Positions 35,234 through 44,215 of a stretch of DNA of 64,000 bases are shown one piece after another. Numbering within the stretch: the first letter of the stretch is position 1; each line of letters starts with the position of its first letter. A model generated the notes under the pieces. The model was not told the DNA's origin and searched no databases. It was given only the letters and a program-made list of their open reading frames with translations. This stretch comes from DATFVA01 sp963832355 (lineage in GTDB: Bacteria > Bacteroidota > Ignavibacteria > Ignavibacteriales > Ignavibacteriaceae), in the NCBI GenBank assembly GCA_963832355.1, contig CAWHTX010000008.1, positions 124,001 to 188,000 on the forward strand, given 5' to 3'. The position numbers and the translations under genes were made by a program.

Positions 35234-36134
35234 TTATTCATTATATGCTTTTTCGAGAGTTGCGATATCAAGTTTTTTCATGTTCAGGACCTGTTCCATA
35301 ACCTTCTGACTTTTTTTGCCGCCACCCAAAAGTTTCGGAAGGACAGAAGGAACTATTTGCCAGGATACTCCATACTTATCCTTAAGCCATCCGCACATTT
35401 GTGCTTTAGGATCACCGCCCTCGGAAAGCTTATCCCAATAATGATCAAGTTCCTTCTGATCGTCGCAGTTAACCACAAAAGAAACTGCCTCATTAAACTG
35501 AAAGTTATGTTCACCTGCACCGTCCATTACGGCAAATTTGCTCCCTTCAAGTTTAAAATCGGCAAACATTAAAGCATCAGGATTATCGGGAGAAAGTTCG
35601 GCACCGTATTTAAATATATTATCCACTTTAGCATTCCTGAATACAGATGTATAATAATTCATCGCTTCACCGGCTTTTCCGAAAGAGTTACCGGTAAATA
35701 ATAATGACGGTACTATATTCTGTTCGAAATCATTTTCCATTAACATAAGCTGCCAGGAAACACCAAATTTGTCTTCAACCCACCCGTATTTTTTACTCCA
35801 GTCATATTTGTTTAACTCCATAAGCACTTTCCCCCCTTTAGAAAGTTTACTCCACAGATTATCAATTTCCTTTTCATCTTTAGAATGAACAAAAAATGAA
35901 ACTGAAGGATTAATTTTAAAAACCGGTCCGCCGTTTATCGCCGTAAAACTGTAGCCATCTATTTCAAAGGAAGCCGTCATAACAGAACCGGGTTCCATAC
36001 GTGAAGCTGCTGCCGCTGCATCATTATATTTAGTAATACTTCCCAGTCTTTGAATTCTTAAATACAGAAGTATAAAACTTTGCCGCATCTTCAGCCTGCG
36101 TATCAAACCATAAAAAAGGACTTATCTTTTGCAT
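35234..36134 (-). CDS. PhnB-like tandem VOC protein (one-base frameshift near the start)
   Basis: Two-domain VOC (PhnB/3-demethylubiquinone methyltransferase-like) protein of about 299 residues. Translation begins at 36134 behind AGGAGA: 'MQKISPFLWFDTQAEDAAKF' and 'YTSVFKNSK', then one extra base at about 36056-36060 shifts the frame to 'LGSITKYNDAAAAASRM'. Domain 1 has 'FTAINGGPVFKINPSVSFFV' and 'WVEDKFGVSWQLM'; domain 2 repeats it: 'YYTSVFRNAKVDNIFKYGAEL', 'FAVMDGAGEHNFQFNEAVSF', 'LKDKYGVSWQIVP'. The interval is 3n+1 bases. Taken from 36106 only, the protein would have a nonsensical start, which shows the frameshift. Part of the minus-strand reductase/VOC cluster. Confidence 0.88.
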
Positions 36135-36150
36135 TTTGTCTCCTAAATAT

Positions 36151-36540
36151 TTATTTGACTTCTTCCATTATTGAAATAAAATTGCCTGCAGGATCCTTGA
36201 ACCAGGCAATCGTCGGTCCCATTCCTCGCATTATACCTTTCTTATCGGTCTTAAGATTTTCGTCATTAAAAATCTCGAACTTCACCCCTTTTGATGTCAG
36301 TTCATCAACAGTTTTCTCCACATCCGGAACCATAAAATTCAGTACAGTAAAAGTTGCCGGCTGATGATTCGATTTCTCATAAACCATTACACTCTCACTG
36401 CCTTTAATATGAAGGTTGATCAGTCCTTTCATTTCCGGCACATCCGTAACTTCAAGTCCGAGTTTATTTGAATAAAAATCTTTCGCTTTCCCCGAATCGT
36501 TAACCGAAAAACTGCTGAACGCTTTGCTGTAATTAACCAT
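36151..36540 (-). CDS. VOC family protein (glyoxalase-like)
   Basis: 129-residue single VOC protein: 'FSSFSVNDSGKAKDFYSNKL' at the start, 'GLEVTDVPEMKGLINLHIKG', 'FTVLNFMVPDVEKTVDELTS', and a C-terminal 'WFKDPAGNFISIMEEV' with the family Glu. 16 bp before the PhnB-like gene, in the same orientation, so in the same transcript. Ligand unknown. Confidence 0.88.
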   Translation of the reverse strand: MVNYSKAFSSFSVNDSGKAKDFYSNKLGLEVTDVPEMKGLINLHIKGSESVMVYEKSNHQPATFTVLNFMVPDVEKTVDELTSKGVKFEIFNDENLKTDKKGIMRGMGPTIAWFKDPAGNFISIMEEVK

Positions 36541-36573
36541 AACATTTTCCTTTCATAATTATTTATTAGCTGA

Positions 36574-36936
36574 TTACTCCTTTACTGTAGTATCAACAAT
36601 ATAAGATGTCATTTCCCGGATTCTTCCATTTAATATTTTGTAAATATCACAATAAGAGGAACTATTATTTATGCCTGAACTTTCAACAACGACTAAATCT
36701 TTTTCTGCAATAATATTCTTTGTCCCGACAGGCATTGTGTCGTTATGTTTCAAAGATGACCTCCACAATTCCATCGTTTCCATTGCCTGAAGAAAGTTCT
36801 GTTTTCCTTTGATTGCAGGCATACCGACAATGTTCCATTTAATATCGTCTGATAAAAATCTTGAGCAATCCAGCGTATTCCCCGTAGTATATCCTTCCAT
36901 AAAATTCATTACCAGTTTTTTATTTCTTGCAGACAT
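36574..36936 (-). CDS. SnoaL/NTF2-like protein
   Basis: 120-residue NTF2-like protein: 'KKLVMNFMEGYTTGNTLDCS', 'FLSDDIKWNIVGMPAIKGK', 'IAEKDLVVVESSGINNSSSYC' and 'DIYKILNGRIREMTSYIVDT'. First gene of the minus-strand cluster, diverging from the GlxA-type regulator across a 322-bp region. Probably a small ligand-binding or isomerase-like protein. Confidence 0.8.
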   Translation of the reverse strand: MSARNKKLVMNFMEGYTTGNTLDCSRFLSDDIKWNIVGMPAIKGKQNFLQAMETMELWRSSLKHNDTMPVGTKNIIAEKDLVVVESSGINNSSSYCDIYKILNGRIREMTSYIVDTTVKE

Positions 36937-37062
36937 AATTCACATGGTTTTTCCGTATGATATTCAGTCTGTGGTACTGATATCAATCAATAGTTTTTGT
37001 TTTTTGTTAATATCCTAAGCTCAATACAAATCTAAACGACAGATTCTAAACATGATAGGTGC

Positions 37063-37192
37063 AATTCCGTCATTTTAAAGGGGGAAATGCGACAACTTAA
37101 AAAACAGTCAGAAAATCAGCTTTTTCATTGAACCCGGTTGTTCTATCTCAAAGCTGGTGTAATTACGGCAACTTTAGGGGTTGATTGCGACA
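37063..37192. promoter_or_regulatory. 32-bp imperfect direct repeat in the divergent promoter region (candidate GlxA operator)
   Basis: Copy 1 spans 37063-37094 and copy 2 spans 37161-37192, 98 bp apart start to start. Both begin AATT, have CG.CA near the front and end TGCGACA, with 22 of 32 positions identical and no gaps. AraC-type regulators bind paired direct repeats of this kind. The region divides the SnoaL/VOC cluster from the regulator gene. Confidence 0.5.
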
Positions 37193-37258
37193 GACCTGTT
37201 ATCTATATTCAATCTTAATTAACCAGAGAATTGTACCACCTAATTTCATAGATGCTTT

Positions 37259-38239
37259 ATGAAACACATATCTATATTAATTCCGATGGGTCACACAAGT
37301 ATGGTCAATATTGAAGGAACCTACCAGATTTTTTCTGAAGTTAACGGACTGCTTAAAGAAATGGAGAGGGAGCCTGTTTTTGATATCCACCTTGTAGGAC
37401 TGACTGGGGAAATCCGGCAGACAACGGGTTTGTTTACTGTGAATCCGGATGTTATAATCGATGATGTGGACAAAACAGATTTAATAATCATACCTGCCTT
37501 GTTCGGTGATCAGAAGAAAGCCGTCGAACGGAACAAAGAGTTCCTACCCTGGATAATTGAACAGTACAAAAGCGGGGCAGAGATAGCCAGTTTCTGTATC
37601 GGATCATTTTTCCTGGCAGCCACAGGACTTCTGGAAGGAAAACGATGTACAACACACTGGAGGTTTGCGAATGATTTCAGAAAAATGTATCCCGAAGCAA
37701 ATCTTCTGGACGACAAAATAATGACGGAAGATACCGGAATATATACAAGCGGCGGAGCATATTCTTACTTAAATTTGCTGCTGTATCTTATAGAAAAATT
37801 TGCAGGACGGGAAGTGGCAGTATTAATTTCAAAATCTTTTATGATAGATATAGACCGCAACAGTCAGTCGCCTTTTATAATGTTCCGTGGTCAGAAGGAA
37901 CACGAAGACGTACAGATCAGGAAGGCTCAGGAATTTATCGAAAGCAATTACCAGGATAAAATTACGGTCGAACAGCTTGCATCAATGTTGGCCCTCAGCC
38001 GCAGGAATCTTGAACGCAGGTTCAAGAAAGCAACCGCGAATACGGTTGTTGAATATATACAGAGAGTAAAGATTGAAGCCGCAAAGATGAGTCTGGAAAC
38101 TTCTATGGAAAACGTTAGCGATATTATGTATAAAGTCGGCTATACCGATACCAAGGCATTCCGAACGACATTCAAAAAAATAACAGGTTTATCCCCAATC
38201 CAGTACAGGAACAAATATAACAGGGAGCTTGCTGCATAA
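37259..38239 (+). CDS. GlxA/FtrA-type transcriptional regulator (DJ-1 domain plus AraC HTH)
   Basis: 326-residue regulator. Residues 1-~200 form a DJ-1/PfpI-like sensor domain ('ISILIPMGHTSMVNIEGTYQ', 'LIIIPALFGD', 'IASFCIGSFFLAATGLL' with an elbow Cys near 117). Residues ~222-322 carry two AraC helix-turn-helix motifs: 'ITVEQLASMLALSRRNLERRF' and 'VSDIMYKVGYTDTKAFRTTFK', ending 'TGLSPIQYRNKY'. This layout is the GlxA family. It diverges from the reductase/VOC cluster, so it is the likely regulator of that cluster. The next gene (methyltransferase) starts 12 bp after it. Confidence 0.93.
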   Translation: MKHISILIPMGHTSMVNIEGTYQIFSEVNGLLKEMEREPVFDIHLVGLTGEIRQTTGLFTVNPDVIIDDVDKTDLIIIPALFGDQKKAVERNKEFLPWIIEQYKSGAEIASFCIGSFFLAATGLLEGKRCTTHWRFANDFRKMYPEANLLDDKIMTEDTGIYTSGGAYSYLNLLLYLIEKFAGREVAVLISKSFMIDIDRNSQSPFIMFRGQKEHEDVQIRKAQEFIESNYQDKITVEQLASMLALSRRNLERRFKKATANTVVEYIQRVKIEAAKMSLETSMENVSDIMYKVGYTDTKAFRTTFKKITGLSPIQYRNKYNRELAA

Positions 38240-38251
38240 CAGCCTGAAAAA

Positions 38252-38875
38252 ATGGAAACAAAAGACGCATACAACTTGTGGTCGGAACAGTACGACACAA
38301 ACAGCAACAAAACCCGTGATCTGGAAGCTAAAGCTTTAAGAGAAACACTATATAGCCTGGATTTCGCGAAGTGTCTCGAGATCGGCTGCGGCACAGGAAA
38401 AAATACCGAATGGCTTATGCAAAAGGCACAGCACGTCACTGCTGTCGATTTCTCAGATGAGATGATCGCCAGGGCAAAGGCCAAAATCAATTCGGATAAA
38501 GTTCTGTTTCGCCAGGCAGATATCAGAAATAGCTGGAAATTTGTTAATGACAAATATGATTTGGTGAGTTTCAGTCTTGTGCTGGAACATATTGAAAACC
38601 TTGATCATATATTCAGAGAAGCATCCGGGTCGCTTTTACCCGGGGGAAATGTATACCTAGGGGAACTTCACCCATATAAACAGCATGCAGGAACAAAAGC
38701 AAGGTTCGAAACGGAAGAGGGACTCCAGGTACTGGAATGTTATAATCATAATATCTCTGATTTTATCAGTGCAGCTAAAAAGTCAGGACTGGAAATAACT
38801 CACCTTGATGAATTTTTTGATGGGGACGGAACATCCATTCCAAGGATCCTTGTAATGATTTTCAAAAAATCCTGA
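38252..38875 (+). CDS. class I SAM-dependent methyltransferase
   Basis: 207-residue methyltransferase, UbiE/Coq5-like. Motif I 'CLEIGCGTGKNTEWL' starts near residue 42; 'VTAVDFSDEMIARAKAKI' gives the acidic motif II; 'FRQADIRNSW' motif III; 'DLVSFSLVLEHIENLDHI' motif IV/post-I. C-terminal 'HLDEFFDGDGTSIPRILVMIF' is typical of biosynthetic-type small-molecule methyltransferases. Downstream of the GlxA gene by 12 bp. Substrate unknown. Confidence 0.9.
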   Translation: METKDAYNLWSEQYDTNSNKTRDLEAKALRETLYSLDFAKCLEIGCGTGKNTEWLMQKAQHVTAVDFSDEMIARAKAKINSDKVLFRQADIRNSWKFVNDKYDLVSFSLVLEHIENLDHIFREASGSLLPGGNVYLGELHPYKQHAGTKARFETEEGLQVLECYNHNISDFISAAKKSGLEITHLDEFFDGDGTSIPRILVMIFKKS

Positions 38876-38963
38876 TCCTCTTCCCCGAAGGTTCGCCTTT
38901 TACACATATATACTTATAACCCATTAGCTTATATTTGCACCTCATTTAGTAAAATTTCGATAT

Positions 38964-40865
38964 ATGGCTGATAACATTTCCCCGGTTATTTTAACTGCTC
39001 TCGAGCTTGAAGTTCATTTCGGGGAGCAGATCATTTTAGATAAAGCTTCTCTAAGTGTTCATGAAGGCGACCGTATAGGATTAGTCGGAAGAAACGGAGC
39101 AGGTAAATCGACCTTTTTGAAAATCATTTCCGGCATGATGCTGCCGGATTCGGGAGAAGTTGCAAGGAAAAAGGGATTGGTTACCGGTTTCCTTTCACAG
39201 GAATTTACCTTAGACGAATCCAAAAATGTTTATGAGAATATACTATCAGGCGCGGAGGCTGAACTTGAACTTATAAAGCAGTATGAAAAGACGCCCTTCG
39301 ACTCCCCTGCCAAACATGTGCTGGAACAGACTATTCTTCGCAAAGATTCCTGGAACCTCGAAAAAAGAATTAAAGTCCTTGCAAAATCCCTCGATGCACC
39401 TGACACCCAAAGGGAAATTGTTAATCTGTCGGGTGGAGAAAAAAGACGCACAGCTTTATGCAGAGCATTGATTTCAAACCCTGATTTGCTAATACTTGAC
39501 GAACCAACAAACCATCTCGACACAAGTTCAATTGAATGGCTTGAAAATTTTCTTGCGGGATATACTGGAACGTGTATATTCGTTACGCACGACCGTTATT
39601 TCCTCGACAGGATTGCAAACAGAATAGTAGAACTTTCATCTGGCACCTTCTATTCACATCCCGGAAACTATACAGAGTATCTCGTCAACAAAGCGGAGAG
39701 ACAGGCAGTAGAAGAGGTCGGGGAGCGCAAGCGTCAGCAGTTCCTTAAGCGTGAGCTGGATTGGGTGAGACGCGGTCCCAGGGCAAGAAGAACAAAAGCC
39801 AAAAGCAGGCTCGACAATTTCTATGAAATATCCTCTCAGACAGCCTCTGAACAAGAACTTGATGTTGATCTTATCATTCCCCCTGCAGACCGCCTGGGAA
39901 AAAAGGTCGTTGAAATTAAAAACCTGGCGGTTAAGCCCGGTGGCAACATACTGTTCGAAGGGTTCAATTTTAATTTTGAGGCTGGAAAGAATATAGGTGT
40001 GGTAGGACCCAACGGCTCGGGCAAAACCACGTTGTTAAAAACTATCCTTGGTGAAATACCGCCTGCAAAAGGTATAATTGAGATCGGGGAGACGACAATA
40101 TTTAATTATGTCGACCAGTCACGACTTCTTTTAAACGACGAAGATACTGTCATAAAAGCTATCGGAGAAGGAAGTGAAACAGTCAAATTCGGGAAACAGC
40201 AGATCAGCATCTGGACGTACCTGAGAAGGTTTCTCTTTACCGATGACAGAATAAACACCAACGTAGGTAAACTTTCAGGTGGAGAAAAAAGCAGGTTAAC
40301 GCTGGCAAAAATATTATGCAGCGGGGGCAATTTTCTGATGCTGGATGAGCCCACCAACGACCTTGATCTTCCCACACTAAGAATACTTGAAGAAGCACTG
40401 ATATCTTTCGAAGGGGTTGTTGTTGTTGTTAGTCATGACCGGTACTTCCTTAACCGTGTCTGCAGCGGAATAATCGCCCTGGAAGGAAACAGGGAAATCT
40501 ATTACAGCGAGGGGGACTATGATTATTATCTCGAAAAGAAGAAAAAACGGCTGGAAGAGAATGAAGATCTGCGGTCGGGTGAAAAAAAGGAAACTACTGC
40601 CGCAGCACCCAGGAAAAAATCCAAACCCACAAAACTTAGTTATAAAGATGCTTTAGAGCTTGATCAGATTGAAGAAAAGATCATCGATGCTGAATCAGAA
40701 GTCGAAAAAATTGAAAAGATATTCACCTCTTCTGATTTTTACCAGAAATACGCTGAGCAGACAAATGAACTCAACGAACAGCTCGAAGCAGCAAAAGATA
40801 AAGTTAAGGGGTTATATGAAAGATGGGATGAGCTGGAGAAGTTAAAAAACAGTTTGTCTAAATAA
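38964..40865 (+). CDS. ABC-F family ATPase, Uup-like
   Basis: 633-residue soluble protein with two ABC domains and no membrane segments. Domain 1: Walker A GRNGAGKST near residue 42, signature LSGGEKRR, 'LLILDEPTNHLD'. Domain 2: Walker A GPNGSGKTT near residue 348, signature LSGGEKSR, 'LMLDEPTNDLD'. Between them the ABC-F linker 'ERKRQQFLKRELDWVRRGPR' is present, and the C-terminus ends in a coiled coil rich in Glu/Lys, as in Uup. ABC-F proteins act on the ribosome or DNA-repair-related ribosome stalling. Standalone gene. Confidence 0.95.
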   Translation: MADNISPVILTALELEVHFGEQIILDKASLSVHEGDRIGLVGRNGAGKSTFLKIISGMMLPDSGEVARKKGLVTGFLSQEFTLDESKNVYENILSGAEAELELIKQYEKTPFDSPAKHVLEQTILRKDSWNLEKRIKVLAKSLDAPDTQREIVNLSGGEKRRTALCRALISNPDLLILDEPTNHLDTSSIEWLENFLAGYTGTCIFVTHDRYFLDRIANRIVELSSGTFYSHPGNYTEYLVNKAERQAVEEVGERKRQQFLKRELDWVRRGPRARRTKAKSRLDNFYEISSQTASEQELDVDLIIPPADRLGKKVVEIKNLAVKPGGNILFEGFNFNFEAGKNIGVVGPNGSGKTTLLKTILGEIPPAKGIIEIGETTIFNYVDQSRLLLNDEDTVIKAIGEGSETVKFGKQQISIWTYLRRFLFTDDRINTNVGKLSGGEKSRLTLAKILCSGGNFLMLDEPTNDLDLPTLRILEEALISFEGVVVVVSHDRYFLNRVCSGIIALEGNREIYYSEGDYDYYLEKKKKRLEENEDLRSGEKKETTAAAPRKKSKPTKLSYKDALELDQIEEKIIDAESEVEKIEKIFTSSDFYQKYAEQTNELNEQLEAAKDKVKGLYERWDELEKLKNSLSK

Positions 40866-40895
40866 TATTTACAGCCGTCTAAAAGCGGCATATTG

Positions 40896-42062
40896 TTATT
40901 CCTCCCACTTTTTCTTTTTACTTCCTTTGTAGCTGTCAATCTGAAGAAGAACACCCTCAAGTTTACCGTTGTCGAGGTGGATTCTGCGGGAAGTTTTAAG
41001 TCCGATGTACTTTCTTAACTCGGGATTTCCGGTATAAATGAACGCTGATGTGCCCGCGCAATTTGTTTTAAGAAAATCACCTAGTTCCTTATAAAGCGAC
41101 TGCACTTCCTCCTTTTCACCCAGCCTTATTCCGTATGGGGGATTAGTAACCAGTATTCCGTTCTCAAAACTCTCCCTTTCCTGAAATTGTCTCTTCTTTA
41201 ATTCAACTGAACCAGTGTATGGAATATGAGATAAATTTTCCCTCGCCACATCAATTGCTTTCTGAGACTTATCGCTTCCGCTTATAATATTCTTCAGTAA
41301 AGGACGGATCTTGCTGTCGTATTCGTCTTTTATTTTCTTCCATACTTCAGGATCAAACTCAGGCAGATTAAAAAATCCGAATTTCTTACGCAGCTTCTGT
41401 GCCGGTATCCTGCAGTAATGCATCAATGCTTCACACAAAATTGTTCCCGAGCCGCACATAGGATCCCAGAGAGGAGCTTCACCATCCCATTTACTGATAC
41501 GGATTATAGCCGCGGCAAGTGTTTCCTGCATAGGTGCTTCACCGGCCAGAAGCCTGTATCCCCTTTTATGCAGCGATTCTCCGGAAGTATCAAGACTAAT
41601 TACTGCAGTATCCTTATCGATATGAAGATTAAAGCGGACATCAGGATTTACCACCTCAACATCGGGACGCTTCCCGTATTTATCCCTGAAGTAATCTGCT
41701 ATTCCATCCTTCAGACACTGAGAAGCATAAAGCGAATTTGTTATCCTGCTTTTCGAAACAGAAGCACTGATCGCAAATGTTTTTTTTATCGAAAGGAAAT
41801 CCTCCCAGTTAATCTTCTTAGCCTTCTGGATCAGGACATTCGTAGTATGACAGGGAAAAGACACTAACGGAGCAAGAACCCTCGAGAGAAGTCGTGATGT
41901 ATAGTTTATCCTATAAATAGTCACAATATCGGCGTTAAAATAGACGCCTTTATAGGCAGGTTTTATATCAGATGCGCCAAGTTCAGCCAGATCTTCAGCA
42001 CACAGATCCTCCATTTTGCCGGTTGCCTGTGCGAAGTAACCCTTTTTCAGATAGTCATACAT
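40896..42062 (-). CDS. THUMP-domain RNA methyltransferase (RlmL/RlmK N2-guanine type)
   Basis: 388-residue class I RNA methyltransferase. An N-terminal THUMP-like RNA-binding region ('TNSLYASQCLKDGIADYFRDK', 'VNPDVRFNLHIDKDTAVISLD') precedes the catalytic domain with motif I 'DPMCGSGTILCEAL' near residue 197, 'GSDKSQKAIDVARENL' (motif II) and the catalytic 'TNPPYGIRLGE' near 304. Closest to the YcbY-type N2-methylguanosine enzymes for 23S rRNA. Gene order on this strand: this gene is last of a four-gene run (43297-44034, 42629, 42076, 40896). Confidence 0.9.
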   Translation of the reverse strand: MYDYLKKGYFAQATGKMEDLCAEDLAELGASDIKPAYKGVYFNADIVTIYRINYTSRLLSRVLAPLVSFPCHTTNVLIQKAKKINWEDFLSIKKTFAISASVSKSRITNSLYASQCLKDGIADYFRDKYGKRPDVEVVNPDVRFNLHIDKDTAVISLDTSGESLHKRGYRLLAGEAPMQETLAAAIIRISKWDGEAPLWDPMCGSGTILCEALMHYCRIPAQKLRKKFGFFNLPEFDPEVWKKIKDEYDSKIRPLLKNIISGSDKSQKAIDVARENLSHIPYTGSVELKKRQFQERESFENGILVTNPPYGIRLGEKEEVQSLYKELGDFLKTNCAGTSAFIYTGNPELRKYIGLKTSRRIHLDNGKLEGVLLQIDSYKGSKKKKWEE

Positions 42063-42075
42063 AAGCTTACAAAAT

Positions 42076-42627
42076 TCAGTCAGTTATTAGTAAAGAATAA
42101 ATAGCTGTATCCAGGAATTTACCGTTGAAATAAAAATTCTCTTTATAATATGCTTCTCTTTTAAATTTATTCCTTTCAAGCAGCCTGATTGATGCGGCAT
42201 TATCAGGATTAACATTTGCCTCGATTGAGTGGAGTTTCATAGCATTAAATCCATAATCAATTACCTCTTTAATCGATTCCTGCATTATACCTTTTCCCCA
42301 GTAATCCGGAAGCAGATTATAACCGACCTCAGCCCTGTAATGTTCTTTTTGAATATTCCACAGGCAGATTGTTCCTATTAGATGGGGGTCGTCTCTCAGT
42401 GCAATACCCCAGGTAACTGCTTCTGTATTTTTTTCCAGCTCAGCTATTCGTGTAAGAAACTCATACGCATCATCCAATGATTGTGCGGGGGATTTATCTA
42501 TATAGCGCATTACCCTTTCATCCGATCGAAGCACAAAAATTTCGTTCACATCTTCATTATTGATCTGCCTAAGAAGCAGTCTTTCTGTTTTTATAATTGG
42601 AAAGGGAGCAAAATTTAATTCAAGCAT
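42076..42627 (-). CDS. GNAT family N-acetyltransferase, RimJ/RimL-like
   Basis: 183-residue acetyltransferase: 'IKTERLLLRQINNEDVNEIF' at the N-terminus, 'LIGTICLWNIQKEHYRAEVGY', acetyl-CoA loop 'LLPDYWGKGIMQESI', 'IEANVNPDNAASIRLLERN'. RimJ/RimL members acetylate ribosomal protein N-termini or antibiotics. Two bases after the neighbouring NAD-binding gene, so in the same operon. Confidence 0.92.
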   Translation of the reverse strand: MLELNFAPFPIIKTERLLLRQINNEDVNEIFVLRSDERVMRYIDKSPAQSLDDAYEFLTRIAELEKNTEAVTWGIALRDDPHLIGTICLWNIQKEHYRAEVGYNLLPDYWGKGIMQESIKEVIDYGFNAMKLHSIEANVNPDNAASIRLLERNKFKREAYYKENFYFNGKFLDTAIYSLLITD

Positions 42628-42628
42628 A

Positions 42629-43291
42629 CTATTTAGCGGCTAGTTTTTTAATGTCATCTACTTCAAGGATTTTATTGTCATAACCTTTGATGACTGAGTT
42701 GATCATTGCCAGTCCTATTTCCCGCAGACTGCAGACATATCCCGGGAAAAATAATTTCACAAACGGAATAAGCGGGGCAAAGAGCTTATACATCGTTAAT
42801 GTATTATTCAGTCCTTTTGTAGGAGTAATCAGTGCAGGACGAAACATGTAGGCATCCTTAAAACCAAGGTTGAGTATGTAATTCTCTGTTCTGCCTTTGA
42901 CCCTCGCCCACATAAGTTTTCCCTCTTCCGAACTGTCTGTACCGGAGCCTGAGACATAACAGAATGTCATTCCGGGATTTATTTCGTGGAAAGTATCTGC
43001 AAATGTCTTCGTAAGATCAAATGTAATTTTGCGGTATTCATCCTCTTTTTTGCCGACTGAAGTAGTGCCCAGGCAGAAGAAGCATGCATTATATCCGGAC
43101 AACTGATCACGTATAGAAGAAAGATCGTAGAAGTTATCGTGAATAATTTCCTTCAGCTTTGGATGAGTTACATTACAGCTCCGGCGATTTATCACAAGCA
43201 CAGATTCTACGTCTGAATGATTAAGGCATTCATGGAGAACACCTTCCCCTACCATTCCTGTGGTTCCGGTTATGACTAGGTTAACTTTCAT
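42629..43291 (-). CDS. NAD(P)H-binding short-chain-like protein
   Basis: 220-residue Rossmann protein. Nucleotide motif 'VITGTTGMVGEGVLHECL' (GxxGxxG type), 'NACFFCLGTTSVGKKEDEYR', 'TFCYVSGSGTDSSEEGKLMW' with the family Ser and Lys, 'ENYILNLGFKDAYMFRPALI'. Resembles SDR-type nucleoside-diphosphate-sugar epimerase-like regulators (YybH/YhfK-type), many of unknown substrate. Lies between the GNAT and NYN genes with gaps of 1 and 5 bases. Confidence 0.85.
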   Translation of the reverse strand: MKVNLVITGTTGMVGEGVLHECLNHSDVESVLVINRRSCNVTHPKLKEIIHDNFYDLSSIRDQLSGYNACFFCLGTTSVGKKEDEYRKITFDLTKTFADTFHEINPGMTFCYVSGSGTDSSEEGKLMWARVKGRTENYILNLGFKDAYMFRPALITPTKGLNNTLTMYKLFAPLIPFVKLFFPGYVCSLREIGLAMINSVIKGYDNKILEVDDIKKLAAK

Positions 43292-43296
43292 TTATT

Positions 43297-44034
43297 CTAT
43301 TTTTTATTTCTTACGTATATCAATTTAAATCTTCCCTTTTGAGTCTCAGCAATTTCGAATTTATTAATAGAATTTATTAAAGGCGTCAGCTTCTGGAAGC
43401 CGTAATTCCGGGGATCAAAATTAGGCTGCTTCTTCTGAAGGAGATTTCCTACATCACCAAGGAAAGCCCAGCCGTCTTCATCTGCAAGATCTGAAACTGT
43501 ACTCGCGATTAATTTGATGAGGGCAGGAGTAACCTTTTCTACCTCATTTTTCTTTGCGGTTTTATCTTTTGAAGCGTCCGTTTCACCCTCATCAGTCCTG
43601 CTTTTGAGGATCTCTATATAAATGAACTTATCGCAGGCAACTATAAAAGGCTCGGGGGTTTTCTTTTCGCCTATGCCGTAAACTTTCATACCCGCCTCAC
43701 GGAGTCTTGTTGCCAGCCGCGTAAAATCGCTGTCGCTTGAAACAAGGCAGAAACCATCAACTTTCTCAGAATACAAGATATCCATTGCGTCAATTATCAT
43801 CGCAGAATCGGTGGCATTTTTTCCGGAAGTATACCCATACTGCTGAATCGGAGTTATAGCATTCTCGAGCAGCAGGTTTTTCCACCTTGTGGGGTTCGGT
43901 TTTGTCCAGTCGGCATATATTCTTTTTATTGTAGGACTGCCATATTTTGCGATCTCTTCCATCATTTCTTTTACATATGCGGAAGGAATATTATCGCCGT
44001 CAATCAGCACAGCCAGCTTCAGATCTGTTTCCAT
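43297..44034 (-). CDS. NYN-domain protein with C-terminal OST-HTH/LOTUS domain
   Basis: 245-residue LabA/PIN-like protein. The NYN nuclease-like core has Asp-rich motifs 'LAVLIDGDNIPSAY', 'TSGKNATDSAMIIDAMDIL' and 'FCLVSSDSDFTRLATRLRE' with 'MKVYGIGEKKTPEPFI'. A Lys/Glu linker leads to a LOTUS/OST-HTH winged helix, 'LIASTVSDLADEDGWAFLGD' and 'QKKQPNFDPRNYGFQKLTPL'. This NYN-LOTUS pairing is established in bacteria and is thought to bind RNA. First gene of the four-gene minus-strand run; the promoter should lie in the 223-bp gap to the right. Confidence 0.92.
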   Translation of the reverse strand: METDLKLAVLIDGDNIPSAYVKEMMEEIAKYGSPTIKRIYADWTKPNPTRWKNLLLENAITPIQQYGYTSGKNATDSAMIIDAMDILYSEKVDGFCLVSSDSDFTRLATRLREAGMKVYGIGEKKTPEPFIVACDKFIYIEILKSRTDEGETDASKDKTAKKNEVEKVTPALIKLIASTVSDLADEDGWAFLGDVGNLLQKKQPNFDPRNYGFQKLTPLINSINKFEIAETQKGRFKLIYVRNKK

Positions 44035-44215
44035 TTTTATACTTTACTTATTGGGAATTATTTTAAGTGGAAAATAGGAAATATTCCGCACTTATTCTCT
44101 ATGGGTTTTAAGAGTCCTGATTTCAAGTTTTCACTCTTTGTTTTAATAGCGATATAGGATCCGCGAAATTAATTTTCCCGACTAACTGCGTGACTCTATT
44201 CCAGGTAACATTAAT

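Noticed and set aside
35234..36106. Protein start at 36106 (MIRRLKMRQSF...)
   Set aside because: The first ~20 residues do not resemble the family, whereas the other frame from 36134 gives a normal PhnB start behind AGGAGA.
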